9,601 nucleotides of DNA from DATBFX01 sp036558305 (GTDB lineage: Bacteria > Chloroflexota > Chloroflexia > Thermomicrobiales > UBA6265), in assembly GCA_036558305.1 (NCBI GenBank), contig DATBFX010000014.1:1-9601 (forward strand), read 5' to 3'. Both the position numbers and the translations under genes were made by a program. This document shows positions 6,106-9,601 of this stretch, piece after piece. Numbering within the stretch: position 1 is the stretch's first letter; each line of letters starts with the position of its first letter. The notes beneath the pieces were generated by a model. That model worked only from the letters and a program-made list of their open reading frames with translations, was not told where the DNA came from and made no database searches.

Positions 6106-6339
6106 ATGTCGGACCGTTTGCCGCGAGTTACCGCGAGAGAAATCATCGCAGCGCTCCGGCGTGCCGGTTGGGAGCACGTCCGCACCTCCGGCAGTCACAA
6201 GCAACTCCGCCATCCGAATCGTCCCGGACTCGTCACGGTTCCCGACCATTCGGGTGAGACGATCTTTCCTGTTATCCTGAAGAGCATCTTGCGGCAGGCC
6301 GGTCTGACCGGCGATGAGTTCAGGAAGCTGTTGGAATGA
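6106..6339 (+). CDS. hicA: HicA-type mRNA interferase toxin
   Basis: 77 residues, the typical size of HicA. It has the small dsRBD-like fold pattern: KVxxRE-like start (PRVTAREIIAALRRAGWEHVRTSGSHKQLRHP) and VTVPDHSGETI, then LKSILRQAGLTGDEF. The conserved histidine in GSHK is His31, the residue needed for RNA cleavage in known HicA toxins. The ATG at 6106 is preferred over an upstream in-frame start at 5968, which lies inside the amidase gene; GGGAG (6095-6099) is six bases upstream. Its stop codon overlaps the hicB start by four bases (ATGA, 6336-6339), the standard toxin-first arrangement. Known HicA proteins cut mRNA and tmRNA during stress unless bound by HicB. Confidence 0.92.
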   Translation: MSDRLPRVTAREIIAALRRAGWEHVRTSGSHKQLRHPNRPGLVTVPDHSGETIFPVILKSILRQAGLTGDEFRKLLE

Positions 6340-6584
6340 CGCGACGCTACACCGTTTTGCTGGAATGGGATCCCGAGGGGCCGGGGTACGCCGTAACCGT
6401 ACCGGCGTTACCTGGGTGCTATACGCAAGGCGCGACAGTTCCGGAGGCATTGGACCGGGCTCGCGAAGCGATTGCCGGGCATGTTGCTGCTCTCATCGAA
6501 ATTGGCGAACCGGTGCCGCAGGAGGACACGCCTGCCCTCATGACCGTCGTCGAGATCGATGAACTGATCCCGGCCGGCTCCTAG
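6336..6584 (+). CDS. hicB: HicB-type antitoxin, single-domain form
   Basis: 82 residues that show the HicB partial RNase H-like fold: RRYTVLLEWDPEGPGYAVTVPALPGC (3-28), TQGATVPEALDRAREAI (30-46), then LIEIGEPVPQE (53-63). This domain binds and neutralises HicA. Many HicB proteins add a C-terminal helix-turn-helix or ribbon-helix-helix domain that represses the operon. Here only about 20 residues follow the core (MTVVEIDEL...), so that domain is missing and autoregulation by HicB itself is doubtful. Translation is likely coupled to hicA through the ATGA overlap. The gene ends at TAG 6582-6584 and converges on the DUF1294 gene across 33 bases in which I see no terminator. Confidence 0.9.
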   Translation: MTRRYTVLLEWDPEGPGYAVTVPALPGCYTQGATVPEALDRAREAIAGHVAALIEIGEPVPQEDTPALMTVVEIDELIPAGS

Positions 6585-6617
6585 GGCTCAGTCGCGACAC
6601 GCACGAGGTCCGGCCCC

Positions 6618-7013
6618 TCACCGCAACCAGAAAAACCATGCCAGGACCAGCCAGAGTGCCGTCGCGACCCACTGGACCACCCAGAAGGCGCGGTGCAAGG
6701 TCTTGTGCCGCAACCCGAGCATACCGATCCAGCCGCCGATGACACCGCCGGCGAGGACCAGTCCTTTCAAGACGATTTCGGGGATGCGCCAGCCGCCTCG
6801 CCGCGCCTGCCACTTGTCGTACGCGTAGAAGAAAAACGTCGCCACCGTCCCGGCGAGGATCCAATTGAGGTAGAGGGACCAATCGAACACGATGAAGAGG
6901 GCGAGCAGGAGGCCACCCCAGAGGATCGCAGCCGCGATGGCCGCATGCTTTTTGGGCGAATGGTGTTGCGGACGCGCCACCGGCGGTCGTTCGTGGAGAC
7001 TATTCGTTGCCAT
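6618..7013 (-). CDS. DUF1294 family small membrane protein
   Basis: 131 residues with a charged N-terminus of about 22 residues and four hydrophobic segments (about 25-42, 47-65, 82-101 and 110-129). The conserved DUF1294 features are present: FYAYDKWQARRGGWRIPE (62-79), a Gly-rich stretch (LAGGVIGGWIGMLG, 87-100) and LRHKTLHRAFW (101-111). The function of the family is unknown. The start at 7013 lies within the 3' end of the oxidoreductase gene, a 14-base overlap, and no strong ribosome site precedes it; translational coupling to the upstream gene is likely. A GTG at 6980 is a weaker alternative start. It converges on hicB. Confidence 0.85.
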   Translation of the reverse strand: MATNSLHERPPVARPQHHSPKKHAAIAAAILWGGLLLALFIVFDWSLYLNWILAGTVATFFFYAYDKWQARRGGWRIPEIVLKGLVLAGGVIGGWIGMLGLRHKTLHRAFWVVQWVATALWLVLAWFFWLR

Positions 7014-8040
7014 CGGCCAGCCTGATGACCGTCCCGCCCTCCGCACCCGAGCGGTCGATCGCGAAGCACGCCTCGTGGGTGTTGACGGCGTCGTGGAGAC
7101 TGGCGTGGCTCTCGACGTCGTTCTGGACGCAGTCGAGGAAGTGGGCGACCTCGCCGGCGAACGGGTGGTGGGAAACGGCGCCGCTGTTGGGGAGGACGGT
7201 CGGGAAGGTGGCCCAGTCGGTGACGCCGGGGAGTTTGCGGCTGTAGAAGCGGTTGTCCCGTAACCCGCCGTCCGTGCCGAGCAGATCGACGTTGAACTGG
7301 TAGGGCATCCACTGCTCGACGCAGGCGGAGACCTTGCCAATCTTGCCGCTGGCGAACTTCACCACCGCCGCCTGCATCGGCGGGAACGGCAGACCGGGTT
7401 CGCCTGCCGTCTGCTGGGCGCTGACCTCGACGATGTCGCTTCCCATCAGGTACCGGGCGAGATCGACCGCGTGGCACCCGCCCAGGAGCATCGCGCTGGC
7501 GTCCATGTGCTGGAGGTGATTCTCCGAACCGGGGTAGCCGCTTTGTTCGGGGTTGTGCCAGTAGTCGGTCTGGACGTAGAGCAATTCGCCGAGCAACCCT
7601 TGGTCGATCAGTGCCCGCGTCGCCTGGATACTCGGGTTCCAGCGGAGGACGAAACCGCAGACCGTTCGCACACCGGCCTTCGCGATCGCCGCGTCCATCG
7701 CGTGCAACTGCTCCCGGTCCAGCGCCACCGGTTTCTCGATCAGGCAATGCTTGCCCGCCTGCGCCGCCGCGATCGCATCCTTCGCGTGCCGGGAGTGCGG
7801 CGTGCAGATCGAAACGGCGTCCACACCCGGATGGGCGAGCAATGCCTCGACCGAGTCGTAGATTCCGAGTTCGGTCGGATCGAGCCCGACCTGGCGCGCC
7901 TTCGCTGCTGCCCCGTCCTTCGTCCGGCTGCCGATCGCCAGCACCCGGCAGCGGGGATTGCCCAGGTAGGCCGTCAGGTGCCCGGTCGCAACGTTCCCCG
8001 CCCCCTGAATCGCGATCCCGATGGTGTCGTTCGCCGACAT
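7000..8040 (-). CDS. Gfo/Idh/MocA family NAD(P)-dependent oxidoreductase
   Basis: 346 residues, the normal length. The N-terminal Rossmann domain opens with IGIAIQGAGNVATGHL (7-22), the dinucleotide-binding Gly-rich loop, and contains VDAVSICTPHSRHAKDAIAAAQAGKHCLIEKP (73-104). The EKP motif at 102-104 supplies the catalytic Lys103. The C-terminal domain has GGCHAVDLARYL (187-198), with the conserved Asp193 and a His190 candidate for catalysis. Family members oxidise or reduce sugars, inositols or related polyols; the substrate here is not determined. The ATG at 8040 is chosen because GAGGAGGAG (8048-8056) lies seven bases upstream; longer in-frame starts overlap the divergent gene. It is followed by the overlapping DUF1294 gene. 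A link to the sugar-type importer on the same strand is plausible but they are not in one operon. Confidence 0.92.
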   Translation of the reverse strand: MSANDTIGIAIQGAGNVATGHLTAYLGNPRCRVLAIGSRTKDGAAAKARQVGLDPTELGIYDSVEALLAHPGVDAVSICTPHSRHAKDAIAAAQAGKHCLIEKPVALDREQLHAMDAAIAKAGVRTVCGFVLRWNPSIQATRALIDQGLLGELLYVQTDYWHNPEQSGYPGSENHLQHMDASAMLLGGCHAVDLARYLMGSDIVEVSAQQTAGEPGLPFPPMQAAVVKFASGKIGKVSACVEQWMPYQFNVDLLGTDGGLRDNRFYSRKLPGVTDWATFPTVLPNSGAVSHHPFAGEVAHFLDCVQNDVESHASLHDAVNTHEACFAIDRSGAEGGTVIRLADGNE

Positions 8041-8191
8041 CGTTGCGCTCCTCCTCACCGCGTGCTGACGTCGTGCCGAGAGTGTCGCACAGATCGCGCT
8101 CCGCGTTCGGCACCTTCGCCGCGCGGCGAACCCGCGCCGCGGATAGAATGCCGGCCGGCGTGCGGTACGGCGACGTGCGGGGAGGCGAACG
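8041..8191. promoter_or_regulatory. Divergent control region with a perfect 16-bp palindrome
   Basis: 151 bases separate the MocA-type gene (minus) from the RedY-like gene (plus). TTCGCCGCGCGGCGAA at 8115-8130 is a perfect palindrome. TAGAAT (8144-8149) resembles a -10 box for the plus-strand genes, though no matching -35 box is seen. The palindrome lies 14 bases upstream of it, overlapping the -35 region, so it is a candidate operator. In GC-rich DNA some chance palindromes are expected. Confidence 0.4.
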
Positions 8192-8500
8192 ATGCCGGTG
8201 GTCTTTTTTCTCAACAGACTCCGACCGGGTGTGAAGGGCGAGGACTACGAACGCTGGGTGCGTGAGGTCGACTACCCAACCGCCCGCTCGCTCGACACCA
8301 TCCATTCATACGTCGTCGCTCGGATGGCAGCCACCCTGGACGGCGCGGCTCCGACCTACGACTACGTCGAGCGGGTCGAGATCTCCGAGATCGACGCCTA
8401 CCGGAAAGAACTCGCCGACCCGAAGATGGGCGACTTCGCCCAGCAATGGTCGGGTTTCGTCGGCGAGTCGATTGCCGTCTACGGCGACGAGATCGTCTGA
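8192..8500 (+). CDS. RedY/HapK-like small protein (ferredoxin-like alpha/beta-barrel type)
   Basis: 102 residues. The start MPVVFFLNRLRPGVKGEDYERWVREVDYPTARSL (1-34) and the segment YDYVERVEISEIDAYRKEL (56-74) match the pattern of RedY/HapK-type proteins, small dimeric alpha+beta-barrel proteins; the founding members lie in prodigiosin-type biosynthetic clusters. The role in most other bacteria is unknown. The ATG at 8192 has GGGGAGG (8179-8185) six bases upstream. Only three bases separate its stop from the start of the LLM oxidoreductase, so the two are surely translated from one transcript and may act on the same compound. No catalytic residue can be assigned. An alternative reading is an EthD- or ABM-type dimeric barrel protein of similar fold. 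Confidence 0.75.
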   Translation: MPVVFFLNRLRPGVKGEDYERWVREVDYPTARSLDTIHSYVVARMAATLDGAAPTYDYVERVEISEIDAYRKELADPKMGDFAQQWSGFVGESIAVYGDEIV

Positions 8501-8503
8501 CGG

Positions 8504-9535
8504 ATGTCGAGACCGACGACGTCCGGCGAGCACCCGATCCGCTGCGGTCTCTCGCCCGTTCTCCACGGCGGGTTTCCGGGTGACGACCGGGCCGGATTGC
8601 TGCGTGATCTCGCCCGCATCGCCGACGAGGGCGGGTTCGACGCCTACTGGGTCGAAGACCACTCCCGGTTGCCCGCCGAGGAGATCCGCGCCTCCGAGGG
8701 CGAACCCGAACGCGACGAACCGCTCGATGCCTGGACCACCCTCGCCTATCTGGCATCGGTCACGACCCGCGTCCGGCTTGGCACCGAGGTGACACCGGTC
8801 ACCCTCCGCCACCCGAGCCAGCTCGCCAAGACGGTCGCCACCCTGGATGTCCTCAGCGGCGGTCGCGTCGTCTTCGGTGCCGGCACCGGCTGGCACAAAC
8901 CGGAGTACCTGAGTCACGGCATCCCCTTCGAGCGCCGCGACGAGCGCTACGCGAAGTCGTGCGAGGCGATCGAAGTGATGCAGGCGCTCTGGCGGCAACC
9001 CCGCGTCGACTACGCCGGCCGCTTCTACCATCTTGCAGACGCCTACCTCGCTCCGAAGCCGGTCCAAGCGGGCGGTCCGCCGATCTGGTTCGGCGGTTTC
9101 TCCGACCAGATCCTGACCGCCACCGTCCGCTATGGCCACGGTTGGATCAACGGCACCAACCCCGATCCTGCCTTCGTCGCCGAACGCTGGGCGCGGCTGC
9201 GCGAGATCGCGACCGAGGCCGGACGCGACCCCGCCGAGATCCGCGTCTGCGTCCCCCTGATGGCGCACCTCAGCACCGACCGCGAGCGTGCCCGCGCCTC
9301 GATCGAGGGTTACATCGCCCGTGGCGACTTCGGGAAATGGCTCGGCGACTTCTTCGGCGAGAACGCCCGGCGCTTCGGTCTCTGGGGTACGCCCGCCGAT
9401 GCCCTGCCCCGCCTCAAACCCTATCTCGACCTCGGCGTTCGCGACTTCATCTTCGATCTTCGCCCACCGACGATCGCCCGCGAATCGGCCGAATTGCTCG
9501 CCGCCCACGTCCTACCTCGACTGGCGGACCTGTGA
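8504..9535 (+). CDS. LLM class flavin/F420-dependent oxidoreductase (luciferase-like)
   Basis: 343 residues with the TIM-barrel pattern of luciferase-like monooxygenases. Seen are LLRDLARIADEGGFDAYWVEDH (32-53), TRVRLGTEVTPVTLRHPSQLAKTVATLDVLSGGRVVFGAGTGW (88-130), the family's signature, then FERRDERYAKSCEAIEVMQALW (142-163) and GPPIWFGGFSDQILTATVRYGHGWI (191-215). These proteins use FMN or F420 to oxidise varied organic substrates; which cofactor is used here cannot be decided by eye. The ATG at 8504 follows the upstream stop by three bases and has no strong ribosome site of its own, so translational coupling to the RedY-like gene is likely. The next gene begins 11 bases after its stop. The substrate is unknown. 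Confidence 0.9.
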   Translation: MSRPTTSGEHPIRCGLSPVLHGGFPGDDRAGLLRDLARIADEGGFDAYWVEDHSRLPAEEIRASEGEPERDEPLDAWTTLAYLASVTTRVRLGTEVTPVTLRHPSQLAKTVATLDVLSGGRVVFGAGTGWHKPEYLSHGIPFERRDERYAKSCEAIEVMQALWRQPRVDYAGRFYHLADAYLAPKPVQAGGPPIWFGGFSDQILTATVRYGHGWINGTNPDPAFVAERWARLREIATEAGRDPAEIRVCVPLMAHLSTDRERARASIEGYIARGDFGKWLGDFFGENARRFGLWGTPADALPRLKPYLDLGVRDFIFDLRPPTIARESAELLAAHVLPRLADL

Positions 9536-9546
9536 CGGAGGTGCCC

Positions 9547-9601
9547 GTGACCGACGACGCAACGGCATCGACCCGTGCCGCGCTCGACCGCTTCTACGTC
9601 G
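9547..9601 (+). CDS. N-terminal fragment of a third gene in the RedY-LLM operon (cut by window end)
   Basis: A GTG at 9547, preceded by GGAGG (9537-9541) at five bases, opens a frame that runs to the window edge: MTDDATASTRAALDRFYV, 18 residues. It starts 11 bases after the stop of the LLM oxidoreductase, so it is very likely in the same operon. The pattern ALDRFY resembles the first helix of SnoaL-like/NTF2-fold proteins, but 18 residues are too few for an assignment. Confidence 0.6.
   Translation, partial: MTDDATASTRAALDRFYV

Noticed and set aside
6585..6617. Terminator between convergent hicB and DUF1294 genes
   Set aside because: The 33-base gap shows no stem with a T-run on either strand; only the short palindrome GTCGCGAC is present.
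6767..8305. A 512-codon minus-strand open frame
   Set aside because: It overlaps the real oxidoreductase in another frame and reads as Arg/Gly-rich sequence with no motif.

Overview
The window reads as chromosomal DNA of a GC-rich, free-living bacterium. Codons end mostly in G or C, GTG starts are used twice or more, most genes have a clear GGAGG-type ribosome site, and a sugar-type ABC binding protein carries a twin-arginine (Tat) signal. These traits, together with palindromic repeats between genes, suggest Chloroflexota (Thermomicrobia-like). Actinomycetota or another high-GC phylum cannot be excluded, because no phylogenetic marker is present.

Left half, minus strand (4762 down to 180): a carbohydrate-type ABC importer operon in the order Tat-dependent substrate-binding protein, MalF-type permease, MalG-type permease, then after a 255-base gap a metal-dependent amidohydrolase of the amidohydrolase_2 type. 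No ATPase gene is present, so the transporter probably uses a shared ATPase encoded elsewhere. A TTGACA/TATCGT promoter with a dyad in its spacer lies about 160 bases upstream of the binding-protein gene. Each of the three gene junctions holds a different palindromic repeat: a 26-bp hairpin built of 7-base units (3241-3312), a 40-bp perfect inverted repeat built of 8-base units that encloses the start of the second permease gene (2188-2337), and a 120-bp element with 21-bp inverted termini and two inner hairpins (1125-1244). A C-terminal fragment of a plus-strand gene occupies the first 122 bases.

Middle, plus strand (5145-6584): an acetamidase/formamidase gene, divergent from the transporter, followed by a compact hicAB toxin-antitoxin pair.

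Right part: on the minus strand, a Gfo/Idh/MocA-type NAD(P)-dependent oxidoreductase overlaps a small DUF1294 membrane protein gene by 14 bases. Divergent from them on the plus strand are a RedY/HapK-like small protein, a luciferase-like (LLM) flavin/F420 oxidoreductase, and the first codons of a third gene cut by the window end. A perfect 16-bp palindrome sits in the divergent gap.

The importer, the MocA-type dehydrogenase, the amidohydrolase and the amidase fit a catabolic neighbourhood for sugars and small amides; the common substrate is not visible. The most unusual signals are the palindromic repeats in the transporter operon, especially the one that places a ribosome site and start codon in the loop of a 40-bp GC-rich stem.
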